A DNA stretch of 64,000 nucleotides. Origin: Entomomonas asaccharolytica (GTDB lineage: Bacteria; Pseudomonadota; Gammaproteobacteria; Pseudomonadales; Pseudomonadaceae). The stretch covers positions 1-64,000 of the forward strand of contig NZ_CP067393.1 of assembly GCF_016653615.1 (NCBI RefSeq), given 5' to 3'. The stretch's first letter is position 1. Every line of letters starts with the position of its first letter. Shown here piece after piece: positions 20,746 through 29,776 of the stretch. The notes under the pieces are model-generated. The model was given only the letters and a program-made list of their open reading frames with translations, did not search any database and was not told where the DNA came from. The position numbers were made by a program, and so were the translations under genes.

Positions 20746-21675
20746 ATGACAAAAGATCATTACCAATCTTTATTGGAGCGTTGTAAAGATATTCCTGCTA
20801 TACCTACGGTTGTTGTGCATCCCTGTGATGAAACCTCTTTAATAGGTGCTATAGAGGCTGCGGCAGAAGGGCTTATTACGCCTATTTTAATAGGTCCAAA
20901 GAGTAAAATAGAAGCAGTTGCAAAGGCAATAGGATTAGATATAAGCAGTTGTACTATAGCGGATACAGAACATAGTCATGCTTCTGCTAAGCTTGGCGTG
21001 CAGTTAGTACGAGAGGGAAAAGCTGAATTATTAATGAAGGGTAGCTTGCACAGTGATGAGCTACTTCATGAGGTTGCAGCTCAAGGGACAGGATTACGTA
21101 CCTCAAGAAGGCTTAGTCATATTTTTGCAATGAATGTTCCTAATTATCATAAACCTCTATTTGTAACAGATGCAGCGGTTAATATATTTCCTACCTTAAA
21201 AGATAAAGCTGATATTTGTCGCAATGCAATTGATGTTGTAAAGGTGTTAGGTGTAGCAAAGCCCAAATTAGCACTATTATCAGCGGTTGAAACCATTACT
21301 GAAAAACTGCCTTCTACCATAGAGGCAGCAGCTTTAGTTATGATGTCGAAAAGAGGACAGATTACAGGCGGTATCTTAGATGGTCCATTAGCATTTGATA
21401 ACGCCATTAATACGGAAGCCGCTAGAATAAAAGGCATTGTTTCAGAAGTAGCAGGTGATCCTGATGTGCTTGTAGCGCCTGATTTAGAGGCAGGCAATAT
21501 TTTAGCTAAACAGTTGATCTATTTAGCTGGCGCAGAATCAGCAGGTATTATTGTTGGGGCAAGAGTGCCTATTATCTTTACCAGTCGCTCTGATACTCCC
21601 CGTGGTCGTATTACTAGTTGTGCATTAGGTGTATTGTTAGCACATGCTAAACATCAAGCACTAAAGATTAATTGA
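20746..21675 (+). CDS. Phosphate acetyl/butyryltransferase
   Basis: The 309-residue protein is the single-domain phosphotransacylase type (acyl-CoA + phosphate to acyl phosphate + CoA). Family segments are the N-terminal PTVVVHPCDETSLIGAIEAAAEGLITPILIGP, ELLMKGSLHSDELLHEVA, RTSRRLSHIFAM, VTDAAVNIFPTLKDKADICRNAIDV, and the C-terminal GARVPIIFTSRSDTPRGRITSCALGVLLA. It lacks the large N-terminal regulatory domain of E. coli Pta. It is followed 18 bp later by acetate kinase and then fabI, forming an operon for acyl-phosphate metabolism. Acetyl versus butyryl preference cannot be decided. Confidence 0.88.
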   Translation: MTKDHYQSLLERCKDIPAIPTVVVHPCDETSLIGAIEAAAEGLITPILIGPKSKIEAVAKAIGLDISSCTIADTEHSHASAKLGVQLVREGKAELLMKGSLHSDELLHEVAAQGTGLRTSRRLSHIFAMNVPNYHKPLFVTDAAVNIFPTLKDKADICRNAIDVVKVLGVAKPKLALLSAVETITEKLPSTIEAAALVMMSKRGQITGGILDGPLAFDNAINTEAARIKGIVSEVAGDPDVLVAPDLEAGNILAKQLIYLAGAESAGIIVGARVPIIFTSRSDTPRGRITSCALGVLLAHAKHQALKIN

Positions 21676-21692
21676 TAGAGATAGGCATTATT

Positions 21693-22892
21693 ATGATTGA
21701 TTACCAAGGGGAATTAATTCTTACAGTTAATGCAGGTTCATCAAGTATTAAAATAGGTTTATTTGCTGGCTGCAAAGGGCAAGAGCCAAAGTTGCTTATA
21801 CGTGGCAAAGTAGATGGTATAGCGACCCAACCACGTATTCAAATAAAAGATACAGCAGGTAAGACATTAGCGGAACAACATTACAGTGTTGAGCAAATTG
21901 GTAATTTGCCTGATGCTTTCCGTTTTATTTATAGCACTTTTACTGAGGTTTTAGAAGGTAAAGAGCCTAGTTTAATGGGTCATAGGGTGGTACATGGAGG
22001 TAGCCATTTTAATCAACCTGTATTAGTTAATAGGCAGGTGTTACAAGAGTTAGAAAAATTAACACCCTTAGCGCCACTGCATCAACCTTATAATCTGGCG
22101 GCTATACAATTAGTATTGGATAAAAAGCCAGAAACACCCCAAGTAGCTTGTTTTGATACTGCTTTTCATGTGGGGCGTGATCTATTGCATGAGCTATTTG
22201 CGTTACCCTATGAGATGTATGAGCAGGGCATTAAACGCTATGGATTCCATGGACTTTCTTTTGAATACATCAGTCAATGTTTACAACAAAAATTGCCAGC
22301 AATAGCGAATAACAAGATAGTGATTGCTCATCTCGGTAATGGTAGTGGCTTATGTGCAATCCATCAGGGTAAAAGTGTTGAAGTAACCACTAGTTTTAGT
22401 GCCTTGGATGGTTTACCAATGGCTACCCGTACAGGTTCTTTAGATGCTGGAGTAGTTATTCATTTATTAAATGAAGGTAAAACCACAGCCGAAATTGAAA
22501 AGCTACTTTATAAACAATCTGGATTATTAGGTATTTCGGGGGTAAGTAGTGATATGCGTGCCTTGAAAGCCAGTACAGAAGAAAGAGCAAAACTAGCGAT
22601 TGATTATTACGCCTTGCATATTGCACAAAATATTGCACGATTAGCGGTTAGTTTAGGTGGCCTAGATGCGGTTGTATTTACTGCAGGGATTGGTGAAAAA
22701 GATGCGAGTCTGCGTGAGCAAGTAATAAAGCAACTTAAGCCATTATTTGGTTTTAAATTAGATCAACAAGCCAATCAAAATAATAGTTTCCAAATTACCG
22801 CTAATGACAGTGAAACCTTAGCATTAGTTATCCCTACAGATGAAGAAAAAATGATAGCCAACCATGCGTGGCGTATCTATCAAGGATTATAA
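21693..22892 (+). CDS. ackA: Acetate/propionate kinase
   Basis: AckA converts acyl phosphate and ADP into the free acid and ATP. Motifs are the N-terminal phosphate loop LTVNAGSSSIKIGLF, GHRVVHGGSHF, the catalytic DTAFH (CFDTAFHVGRD), RYGFHGLSFEYIS, the HLGNGSGLCAI motif, TTSFSALDGLPMATRTGSLDAGV and VFTAGIGEKDASLREQ. From the chosen ATG it is 399 residues; an in-frame TTG seven codons upstream overlaps the preceding gene and lacks support, whereas the ATG has a GAGATAGG site. It is the central gene of the pta-ackA-fabI cluster. Confidence 0.93.
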   Translation: MIDYQGELILTVNAGSSSIKIGLFAGCKGQEPKLLIRGKVDGIATQPRIQIKDTAGKTLAEQHYSVEQIGNLPDAFRFIYSTFTEVLEGKEPSLMGHRVVHGGSHFNQPVLVNRQVLQELEKLTPLAPLHQPYNLAAIQLVLDKKPETPQVACFDTAFHVGRDLLHELFALPYEMYEQGIKRYGFHGLSFEYISQCLQQKLPAIANNKIVIAHLGNGSGLCAIHQGKSVEVTTSFSALDGLPMATRTGSLDAGVVIHLLNEGKTTAEIEKLLYKQSGLLGISGVSSDMRALKASTEERAKLAIDYYALHIAQNIARLAVSLGGLDAVVFTAGIGEKDASLREQVIKQLKPLFGFKLDQQANQNNSFQITANDSETLALVIPTDEEKMIANHAWRIYQGL

Positions 22893-22895
22893 GCA

Positions 22896-23681
22896 ATGAA
22901 TTTAAATGCAGCAGATCTTTTTTCACTAAAAGGTAAGAAAGGCCTTATTGTTGGCATTGCTAATGAAGACTCTATTGCATGGGGATGTGCGCAAGTCTTG
23001 CATTCATTAGGCGCAGAGCTAGCTATTACTTGGTTAAATGAAAAGGCAAGAGTTTATGTAGAACCTTTAGCTGATCAAGTAAACGCCACTATTAAAATGC
23101 CACTTAATGTAATGAAAGAGGGCGAGCTAGAAAATCTCTTTAAGCAAATAACAATGCAATGGGGGCAATTAGATTTTATTATTCATTCTATAGCAAGCGC
23201 TCCTAAAGAAGACATAAAGAACGATCTAGTCGATAGTTCAAGTGCTGGCTTTTTACAAGCAATGGATATTTCCTGTCATTCCTTTATACGAATGGCAAAC
23301 CTTGCCAGACCCTTAATGAAACAGGGCGGTACTTTAATAACCATGAGTTATTTAGGCGCGCAAAAAGTGATTGAAGGTTACTCATTAATGGGACCCGTAA
23401 AAGCTGCATTAGAGTCTAGTGTGCGTATACTTGCTAGTGAGTTGGGTAAAGACGGTATTAGAGTTCACGCAATTTCACCAGGGCCAATGCCTACCCGTGC
23501 TGCATTAGGTTTAAAGGATTTTGATCAGTTATTAAACGAAGCTATTGCACGTGCACCCATCCATCGTTTAGCTAGTTTAGCGGATGTGGGTGGTTTATGT
23601 GCTTTATTAGTGAGCGAGGCAGGACGAGGCCAAACAGGGGGTATACATTTTATCGATGGTGGGTTAAATATAATGGGATAA
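22896..23681 (+). CDS. fabI: Enoyl-[acyl-carrier-protein] reductase (NADH), FabI type
   Basis: FabI performs the last reduction in each fatty-acid elongation cycle. The 261-residue short-chain dehydrogenase has GLIVGIANEDSIAWGCA (cofactor loop of FabI type), DFIIHSIASAP, and the active-site SYLGAQ...GYSLMGPVKAALESS in which Tyr and Lys are separated by six residues as in FabI. The C-terminal TGGIHFIDGG is also typical. It starts 3 bp after ackA. It could be the main FabI or a second copy, since its location with pta-ackA is not the usual fabI context. Confidence 0.9.
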   Translation: MNLNAADLFSLKGKKGLIVGIANEDSIAWGCAQVLHSLGAELAITWLNEKARVYVEPLADQVNATIKMPLNVMKEGELENLFKQITMQWGQLDFIIHSIASAPKEDIKNDLVDSSSAGFLQAMDISCHSFIRMANLARPLMKQGGTLITMSYLGAQKVIEGYSLMGPVKAALESSVRILASELGKDGIRVHAISPGPMPTRAALGLKDFDQLLNEAIARAPIHRLASLADVGGLCALLVSEAGRGQTGGIHFIDGGLNIMG

Positions 23682-23688
23682 AAAACTA

Positions 23689-23717
23689 GCCAGTACTTAG
23701 ATTTATTAAGTACTGGC
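23689..23717. terminator. Terminator between fabI and the histidine kinase gene
   Basis: GCCAGTACTTA / TAAGTACTGGC, an 11-bp stem with a 7-nt loop. The T-run is on the minus-strand side (TAGTTTTTTAT), so it mainly serves the converging kinase gene but the stem may act both ways. Confidence 0.75.
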
Positions 23718-23736
23718 AGTAGATAGTAGTTACTTA

Positions 23737-25074
23737 TTAATTTGAATCAATGGGTAAAATAATTTCCACAACAAAGCCGCCATCAGAATGATTGCTAAAT
23801 ACTATTTGCCCATTATTGCTTTCTATTGCACGTCGACTAATAGCTAACCCTAAACCATAACCTTGCGAGGTTTGACCAGGTACTCTATAAAAGGGTTTAC
23901 TTAATTGAGCAAGATGCTCAGCAGAAACTCCAACACCATAGTCTCTAATTGTTATATGGATTTTATTATCTTTTTGTTGGGTAGATATTTCAATGGGTTT
24001 ATCAGTTGGATTAAATCTTAACGCGTTACGAATTAAATTATCTAAGGCTCGTTCTAAACGGTCTTCCCAACCATCGATGACAATAGTGTCAGGTACATTC
24101 AGTATGATTCTTTGATTAGGCGCGGTGATTTTGGCATCTTCTTGTAGTTTCTTTAACAAAGGGGCTAGCGGTATAGCTGTTTTATTGCCAGGTACACTAT
24201 CTAATCTAGCAAGTGTAAGTATTTCACTAATAAGTGACTCTAACCGATCACACTCCAACGAAAGGCGGTTGGAGAGTTTTTCTCTATCCTTATCATCCGC
24301 ACGTTCTAGCAGTGCAGTAGTAATTTTTAGGCGTGTTAAAGGCGATCGTAACTCGTGGGACACATCGCGCAGCAATTGCCGTTGACTATCAATCAATGTT
24401 TGTAAATGCTCACCCATTAAACTAAAGTCTTTAGCCAATAAACCAAATTCATCTTTACGATTTGCTAAATTAGCTAAACTATTTTTCTGGTATTCTGTAC
24501 GTCCTAAATCATGTACTGCTCCCCTTAGTTTTTTTAAGGGTCTAGTGATTGATATAGTTAGTAAGATACTAAAAATAGTAAGTACAATAAGGGTAATAGT
24601 AATACCACTTACAGGGCGCCATATGCTTTCACGTTGCCAAGCAGTTAACTCACTGTTAGGTATTCTGAAGATAAATAAATAACTATTACCTGTATTTTTG
24701 CTAGTGTATTCTTGAGTTATTTGTCGCCATTGTGGCATAGGACTTGGTGGTGGAGGCATATTATGTGCAAAATTACCATTACCTCTTAACATTCGATGGT
24801 GACGTGGACTTACTAAAGTTGTTCCAGACTCAGTTAGGATTTGTATATCAACTCGATATTTGCTTTGGTGTTGTTGCAGAAACTCTCTGGCTGACTCAAC
24901 ACCCTCACTTTCATAATGATCTACCCATTGCTGTGCAACATTTTTTACAATAGGTAAACTGTTTAATATCCAAGTGTCTTGGTTAAAAAAGCGACTAAAC
25001 AATATAGTTAAGCTAACAGTTATGATAATAGCTAACCAAAAGCTTAAAAAGATTCGCCAGAAAAATGAGCGCAC
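23737..25074 (-). CDS. Sensor histidine kinase of an OmpR-type two-component system
   Basis: This inner-membrane kinase of about 446 residues has a TM segment near the start (IFLSFWLAIIITVSLTIL), a periplasmic sensor region of about 120 residues, a second TM (GITITLIVLTIFSILLTISIT), a HAMP linker, the H-box RDVSHELRSPLTRLKI, the N-box LIRNALRF, and GYGLGLAISRRAI. The order and size resemble CpxA/RstB/CreC-type kinases. The longer GTG reading (10 codons upstream) starts inside a terminator hairpin, whereas the GTG used here has AAAGG at good spacing. Its partner regulator and a Spy-like protein lie upstream on the same strand. Confidence 0.88.
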   Translation of the reverse strand: MRSFFWRIFLSFWLAIIITVSLTILFSRFFNQDTWILNSLPIVKNVAQQWVDHYESEGVESAREFLQQHQSKYRVDIQILTESGTTLVSPRHHRMLRGNGNFAHNMPPPPSPMPQWRQITQEYTSKNTGNSYLFIFRIPNSELTAWQRESIWRPVSGITITLIVLTIFSILLTISITRPLKKLRGAVHDLGRTEYQKNSLANLANRKDEFGLLAKDFSLMGEHLQTLIDSQRQLLRDVSHELRSPLTRLKITTALLERADDKDREKLSNRLSLECDRLESLISEILTLARLDSVPGNKTAIPLAPLLKKLQEDAKITAPNQRIILNVPDTIVIDGWEDRLERALDNLIRNALRFNPTDKPIEISTQQKDNKIHITIRDYGVGVSAEHLAQLSKPFYRVPGQTSQGYGLGLAISRRAIESNNGQIVFSNHSDGGFVVEIILPIDSN

Positions 25075-25094
25075 AAATATTACCTTTGAAAAAT

Positions 25095-25121
25095 AAATGC
25101 CCACCTATAATGTGGGCATTT
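25095..25121 (-). terminator. Intrinsic terminator after the Spy-like gene
   Basis: On the minus strand a 10-bp stem (AAATGCCCAC / GTGGGCATTT) with a 7-nt loop is followed by TATTTTT. It lies between the Spy-like gene and the kinase gene, so the kinase is probably expressed by read-through or from its own promoter. Confidence 0.78.
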
Positions 25122-25138
25122 AGAAATAAAATAGAAGA

Positions 25139-25645
25139 TTATTTACCAGCTTTGCTAGCTTTCCAATCTTGGAATTCTTTCCATTCTTTCATACGCTCAT
25201 CTTGCATTTTTTGTCTTTCATCAAAGCGTTTTTGTTGCTCTGGAGTTAATGTCGCGCGAATTTGCTTACGTGTTTCTTCGCGTGACTTTTGTAACTCATC
25301 AGCCATTGCTTTTCTATCTGCTTCAGATAGTTTGTTATAGTACTTTTGTTTGATTTCCCAACGTGCTTTTGCTTGTTCGCCCATTACTTTTTGCATTTTC
25401 TCACGTTGTTCTGGTGTCATGTTATTCATACCAAAGTGAGAGCCTTTATGTTTACCATAGCCATAACCATGACCACCGTGTTTTGGGCCAAAATCACCAC
25501 GAGCACAGGGACCTGATCCATCACAGTTGGCTGCATGTCCCATACCAGGACCACCACAAGGACCATTGCCTGGGCCAAAAGGTGCTGCTATAGCTAATGC
25601 AGGTAAGCCTGCTGCAAGTAATAAAGCTGGAATATATTTACGCAT
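25139..25645 (-). CDS. Spy/CpxP-like periplasmic chaperone with His/Gly-rich N-region
   Basis: This 168-residue protein has a signal peptide (MRKYIPALLLAAGLPALAIAA) and a mature protein with the LTxxQ-type repeats NMTPEQREKMQ and ATLTPEQQKRF characteristic of Spy/CpxP periplasmic proteins. The remainder is highly charged and helical. Ahead of the first repeat is a stretch of about 50 residues rich in Gly, His and Cys (for example HGGHGYGYGKHKGSH), which could bind metal ions. It lies between the response regulator and the kinase and is probably a feedback partner or envelope-stress chaperone, by analogy with CpxP. Confidence 0.82.
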   Translation of the reverse strand: MRKYIPALLLAAGLPALAIAAPFGPGNGPCGGPGMGHAANCDGSGPCARGDFGPKHGGHGYGYGKHKGSHFGMNNMTPEQREKMQKVMGEQAKARWEIKQKYYNKLSEADRKAMADELQKSREETRKQIRATLTPEQQKRFDERQKMQDERMKEWKEFQDWKASKAGK

Positions 25646-25760
25646 TTTGAATCTCCTAACCTTTTTATAAGGTTGTTGTTACTGTTATGGTCAGTATAAC
25701 TATTTAAAGGTCAAGTACAGTCAGTAGTATGTAAAGAGTAAGTAAAGATTTTTTGCTAAG

Positions 25761-26447
25761 TTAGCTAGCGTAATAATAACCACGACCCCGCAATGACAAT
25801 ATGCGAGGACTACCATCAGAATGGGGGCCAAGTTTTTTACGCAGGTTACTAATATGCATATCTAAACTACGATCGTATAAAGTCAGTTTTCTTCCTAACG
25901 CTATTTGAGTAAGCTCATGCTTATCAATAGGTTCGCCAGGTTGTTTTATCAATGCTTCTAAAAGGCGGCTTTCAGAAACGGTTAAAACGGTTTCTACTTC
26001 ATTAATAGTAACTACCCCACGTGCAGGGCTGAAGCTTAAATCACCTAGCTCAATATGACTTGGTGTGGCAGTATTATGGTTAGTGGAGCGTCTTAATATA
26101 GCCTTTAAACGAGCAGTAAGTTCTCTAGGCTCACAAGGCTTGGGCAGATAATCATCTGCACCTAACTCTAGACCTAAAATGCGATCTAGTGGTTCACCAC
26201 GTGCTGAAAGCATTAACACGGGCAATTCAGGGTGGTTTGTTCTTAACAGCTTAAGTAAATCTAGACCGTTACCATCTGGCAACATAACATCAAGAATAAC
26301 CGCATCTGGTAAAGATTGAGTCGCTAAATAATCTTTACCAGCTTGGGTTGTATGACAAGAGTTAACATCAAATCCCTCTTGAGTGAGCCAGTGGGTTAAT
26401 AACTCACACAGCTCTTCATCATCGTCTATCAGTAGTATATTATTCAT
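25761..26447 (-). CDS. OmpR/PhoB-family response regulator
   Basis: This 228-residue protein has an N-terminal receiver with the acidic pair DDDEE, the phospho-acceptor Asp53 in VILDVMLPDGNG, Thr/Ser at the switch (MLSARGE) and Lys in YLPKPCEPRELTARL. The C-terminal winged helix has LTVSESRLLEALIKQPGEPIDKHEL and SLDMHISNLRKKLGPHSDGSPRILSLRGRGYYYA. It is the likely partner of the histidine kinase and probably controls the Spy-like gene between them, as CpxR controls cpxP. The gene starts 9 bp after yciI on the same strand. Confidence 0.92.
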   Translation of the reverse strand: MNNILLIDDDEELCELLTHWLTQEGFDVNSCHTTQAGKDYLATQSLPDAVILDVMLPDGNGLDLLKLLRTNHPELPVLMLSARGEPLDRILGLELGADDYLPKPCEPRELTARLKAILRRSTNHNTATPSHIELGDLSFSPARGVVTINEVETVLTVSESRLLEALIKQPGEPIDKHELTQIALGRKLTLYDRSLDMHISNLRKKLGPHSDGSPRILSLRGRGYYYAS

Positions 26448-26456
26448 CCGTAATCA

Positions 26457-26756
26457 CTAAGGTAGTACTTTCTTAAAAGGTTTAACGTCTACATTACTAT
26501 AAACACCTGCTTCGCAATAGGGGTCAGCATTCGCCCACGCTTGGGCTGCCGCCAATGAGTCGAACTCAGCAATAACTAAACTGCCTGTAAAACCACACTC
26601 ACCCGGATCATTGCTGTCAACTGCGGGATGAGGTCCTGCAATAATTAGACGCCCCTGTTGCTTCAGTGCTTCTAAGCGTTCTAAGTGAGCAGGTCGCGCT
26701 TTCAATCTAACTTGTAGAGTATTAGGCTTGTCTGTTGCAATAATGGCATAAAGCAT
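26457..26756 (-). CDS. yciI: YciI family protein
   Basis: The 99-residue protein is a YciI-type ferredoxin-like protein: it starts [44 protein letters not shown] and has [14 protein letters not shown]-like and [14 protein letters not shown] segments. The conserved His-Asp dyad typical of the family (in RPAHLE and the DPY segment) is present. The biochemical role in bacteria is not well defined. It sits 2 bp after yciB on the same strand, an arrangement conserved in gammaproteobacteria. Confidence 0.88.
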   Translation of the reverse strand: MLYAIIATDKPNTLQVRLKARPAHLERLEALKQQGRLIIAGPHPAVDSNDPGECGFTGSLVIAEFDSLAAAQAWANADPYCEAGVYSNVDVKPFKKVLP

Positions 26757-26758
26757 AA

Positions 26759-27352
26759 TTATTCCTCTGAATTAGTAGGCTGCTCTTCTTCTTTAATATG
26801 ACGTGATAAGTAGATTGCTTGACCAATCATAAAAATAATAGTCATAGCAAGACTACCAAACACTTTAAAGTCTACCCAAATACTATCAAAAGTGAAAGCA
26901 ACAAATAAATTTGCAGCACCACAAATGATAAAGAAAATAACCCAAGCAATATTGAGTTTTCGCCAAATAGCATCTGGCAGTGTAACCGCTTTGCCCATTA
27001 AGCGTTGCACAATAGGCTCTTTACCAATGAATTGACTACCTAAGAAGGCTAAGGCAAAGATCCAGTTCACAATAGGCGCTTTTAGTTTTATAAAGGTTTC
27101 ACTATGGAAGGCAAGTGTTAAGCCACCTAATAGTAAACAGGCCGCTAAGGTAATCATTTGGCCATTATCTAATTTTCTTTGTTTTAGGAAAATAGCACCA
27201 TAAACAATAATGGAAACAATAATAAGCACCGCTGTAGCACTATAAATGCCACCTAAGGTAAAAGTATAGCCAAACAGTTCTATAGGCCGAGGTTCTATTT
27301 TAAATACAATAAAAAATAGGATAAGAGGAATAAAATCTATAAACTGTTTCAC
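26759..27352 (-). CDS. yciB: Inner membrane septation-associated protein YciB
   Basis: YciB (septation protein A family) is an inner-membrane protein linked to cell envelope integrity and division. The product has the diagnostic start [17 protein letters not shown], five or six hydrophobic helices, [21 protein letters not shown] and the ending SRHIKEEE. The family normally starts at the residue before KQFIDF; a GTG codon is placed exactly there, while the longer TTG reading adds five non-homologous residues. It is cotranscribed with yciI and diverges from rnm. Confidence 0.88.
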   Translation of the reverse strand: MKQFIDFIPLILFFIVFKIEPRPIELFGYTFTLGGIYSATAVLIIVSIIVYGAIFLKQRKLDNGQMITLAACLLLGGLTLAFHSETFIKLKAPIVNWIFALAFLGSQFIGKEPIVQRLMGKAVTLPDAIWRKLNIAWVIFFIICGAANLFVAFTFDSIWVDFKVFGSLAMTIIFMIGQAIYLSRHIKEEEQPTNSEE

Positions 27353-27440
27353 GAAAACACAATCCAAAATGATTTAAAAAAGGCATAATAGCAAACTTAT
27401 TTGTTACCTTCATAGATTATAAATATTTTGTAGTTATTTT

Positions 27441-28295
27441 ATGAGCCAAACCATTGATCTACATTGTCATAGTACAGCATCTGACGGAGCTTTAAATCCA
27501 ACGGATTTAATATTACGTGCGCAGATGAAAGGGGTGAAGGTATTATCCCTGACAGATCATGATACGATTGATGGATTAACAGAGGCTATAGCGGCAGCTA
27601 ATACTGTAGGAATAGCACTTGTTAAAGGCGTGGAGATTTCGTGTATTTGGGAAAATATCACAGTACACATACTTGGCTATGGATTTGATGTTGATAATAC
27701 ACGTTTGCAAGAGCTATTAGCTTTCTTAAGAGAAGCTCGCTGGTTAAGAGCGAAACAAATTGCAGATAAGCTGCATACAAAAGGAATGGTTAATTTATTA
27801 GATAAAGCGATTAACCAACAACAGCAACAATTTACAAGCAATAATGGTCCTGGTCGACCCCATTTTGCCCGCGCAATGGTTGCTGAGGGATATGTGGATA
27901 CAACAAAAGAAGCCTTTCAGAAATGGCTAGGAAATGGGAAAATAGGCGATGTTAAGCAACATTGGCCTAGTTTGCAAACGGTTGTCGATATTTTACATAA
28001 AAGTGGTGCGTGGGTTAGTTTAGCTCATCCTTGTCAATATAATATGACGCGCACTAAACTTTGTCGTTTATTAAGAGAGTTTATAGCCTCTGGTGGTCAT
28101 GCCATGGAGGTAGTAAACGGTTTCCAACCAGCAGAACAGGTAGGTAAACTTGCTAATCTTGTAAGAGATTTTGGATTATTAGCAAGTGCTGGTAGTGATT
28201 TTCATTATCCTAATAAATGGGGTGAACTTGGCTTATATCGTCCAATGCCAGAAGACTTACCACTTCTTTGCAAAAAACTAGGTGAATTACACTAA
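27441..28295 (+). CDS. rnm: PHP-domain 5'-3' exoribonuclease (RNase AM / YciV)
   Basis: The 284-residue protein has the PHP phosphoesterase motifs: HCHSTASDGALNP at the start, LTDHDTIDGL, GVEISC, GRPHFARAM, SLAHPCQY and SAGSDFHYP, which together supply the metal ligands. This fits the YciV/RNase AM branch, which trims 5' ends of small RNAs. It starts a plus-strand run rnm-yciO-scpA-scpB that is conserved in Pseudomonas and other gammaproteobacteria. Confidence 0.88.
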   Translation: MSQTIDLHCHSTASDGALNPTDLILRAQMKGVKVLSLTDHDTIDGLTEAIAAANTVGIALVKGVEISCIWENITVHILGYGFDVDNTRLQELLAFLREARWLRAKQIADKLHTKGMVNLLDKAINQQQQQFTSNNGPGRPHFARAMVAEGYVDTTKEAFQKWLGNGKIGDVKQHWPSLQTVVDILHKSGAWVSLAHPCQYNMTRTKLCRLLREFIASGGHAMEVVNGFQPAEQVGKLANLVRDFGLLASAGSDFHYPNKWGELGLYRPMPEDLPLLCKKLGELH

Positions 28296-28316
28296 TTATT
28301 TTTTAAGAGGACTCTC

Positions 28317-28937
28317 ATGAGCCAATTTTTTCAGATTCATGTAGAAAACCCACAACCACGTTTGATTAAACAAGCGGCTCGTATTATTGAAGAGGGTGGT
28401 GTTGTTATTTATCCAACAGATACTACCTATGCATTAGCTTGTTGCATTGGTAATAAAGCAGGTATTGACCGTATTCGCCAGATTCGCCAATTGGATGAAA
28501 AACATAATTTTACATTAATTTGTCGTGATCTTTCTGACTTAGGTATCTATGCAAAGGTTAATACCAGTGCCTTTCGTTTGTTAAAAACCTATACACCAGG
28601 GCCTTATACATTTATTTTAGAAGCAACCCGTGAAGTACCACGAATGCTAATGCATCCAAAGCGTCGCACAATAGGCCTAAGAGTACCTAATTTTCCTATT
28701 ACCCAAGCATTATTAGCAGAAGTTACAAAACCCTTGTTAACCACTAGTCTAATTATGCCTGATGAATCGCAACCTATGACTGATCCTTATGAGATCAGGG
28801 ATTTACTAGAAAATCGTGTGGATCTTATTATAGATGGTGGGATGGGTAATTTAGAGGTTTCTACTGTAATTAGCTTAGTAGATGATACACCAGAAGTTAT
28901 TAGGGAAGGATTAGGCGATCCTAAGCCCTTCCAATAA
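28317..28937 (+). CDS. yciO: YciO/Sua5/YrdC-family RNA-binding protein
   Basis: The 206-residue protein has the KRxxR-type TsaC/YrdC fold: GGVVIYPTDTTYALACCIGN, IRQLDEKHNFTLICRDLSDLG, TPGPYTFILEATREVPR, RRTIGLRVPNFPI and LTTSLIMPDE. It matches YciO more than the tRNA-modifying TsaC by length and its position after rnm. The role may be threonylcarbamoyl-AMP synthesis or RNA binding. It is followed by scpA with a 2-bp gap. Confidence 0.87.
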   Translation: MSQFFQIHVENPQPRLIKQAARIIEEGGVVIYPTDTTYALACCIGNKAGIDRIRQIRQLDEKHNFTLICRDLSDLGIYAKVNTSAFRLLKTYTPGPYTFILEATREVPRMLMHPKRRTIGLRVPNFPITQALLAEVTKPLLTTSLIMPDESQPMTDPYEIRDLLENRVDLIIDGGMGNLEVSTVISLVDDTPEVIREGLGDPKPFQ

Positions 28938-28939
28938 TT

Positions 28940-29776
28940 ATGACAATAATTAATACCTCTATTCCTACCAACCCTCAATTACCACTTGCTTTAGTTTATG
29001 GCGAGGCGGTTATAGAGGTTCCACAGGATTTATATATTCCACCAGATGCGCTAGAGGTTATTCTAGAAGCCTTTGAAGGGCCATTGGATTTATTGCTTTA
29101 TTTAATTCGTAAGCAGAATATAGATATTTTAGATATCCCAGTGGCAGAAATTACCCGCCAATACATGAGTTATGTGGAGTTAATGAAGTCTGCACGATTG
29201 GAGTTAGCTGCCGAATATTTATTAATGGCAGCGATGTTGGCAGAAATTAAATCTAGAATGTTACTGCCTAAACTACATAGTTCCGAAGAGGAGGAAGAAG
29301 ATCCTCGCGCTGAATTGATTAGACGTTTACAGGAATATGAGCAAATCAAGGTAGCTGCTGAGGGATTAGATGAAATACCTCGTTTAGATAGGGACATTAA
29401 AGAGATACAATTAATTGCACCAGAAGCCAAAGCAATAAAGTTATTACCTGAGGTCACGTTGCAAGAACTATTGTTGACTGTTTCAGAAGTGTTGAAAAGA
29501 GCAGAGATGTTTGAACAACATCAGGTATCAAGGGAAGTTCTTTCTACCAGAGAAAGAATGACTACTATTTTAGAAACAATAGCAGGCAAGGGATTTGTAC
29601 CTTTTATTCAATTATTTCAAGTGGAAGAAGGTAAGCTAGGGATTGTGGTTACTTTTATGGCTATTCTAGAACTAGTGAAAGAATCATTAATTGATATTAT
29701 ACAAAATGAACCTTTTGCACCTATTCATGTGAAAGCAAAGATAGCAATGGAGACAGCAAGCTATGAATCTGAATGA
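28940..29776 (+). CDS. scpA: Segregation and condensation protein A
   Basis: ScpA is the kleisin that bridges SMC heads in chromosome condensation. The 278-residue protein has the diagnostic FEGPLDLLLYLIRKQNIDILDIPVAEITRQYM, EYLLMAAMLAEIKSRMLLP and a C-terminal winged-helix region with ELVKESLIDIIQNEPFAPIHV. Start and end overlap the neighbours: 2 bp after yciO, and 14 bp into scpB. No smc gene is in this window. Assignment is secure. Confidence 0.94.
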   Translation: MTIINTSIPTNPQLPLALVYGEAVIEVPQDLYIPPDALEVILEAFEGPLDLLLYLIRKQNIDILDIPVAEITRQYMSYVELMKSARLELAAEYLLMAAMLAEIKSRMLLPKLHSSEEEEEDPRAELIRRLQEYEQIKVAAEGLDEIPRLDRDIKEIQLIAPEAKAIKLLPEVTLQELLLTVSEVLKRAEMFEQHQVSREVLSTRERMTTILETIAGKGFVPFIQLFQVEEGKLGIVVTFMAILELVKESLIDIIQNEPFAPIHVKAKIAMETASYESE

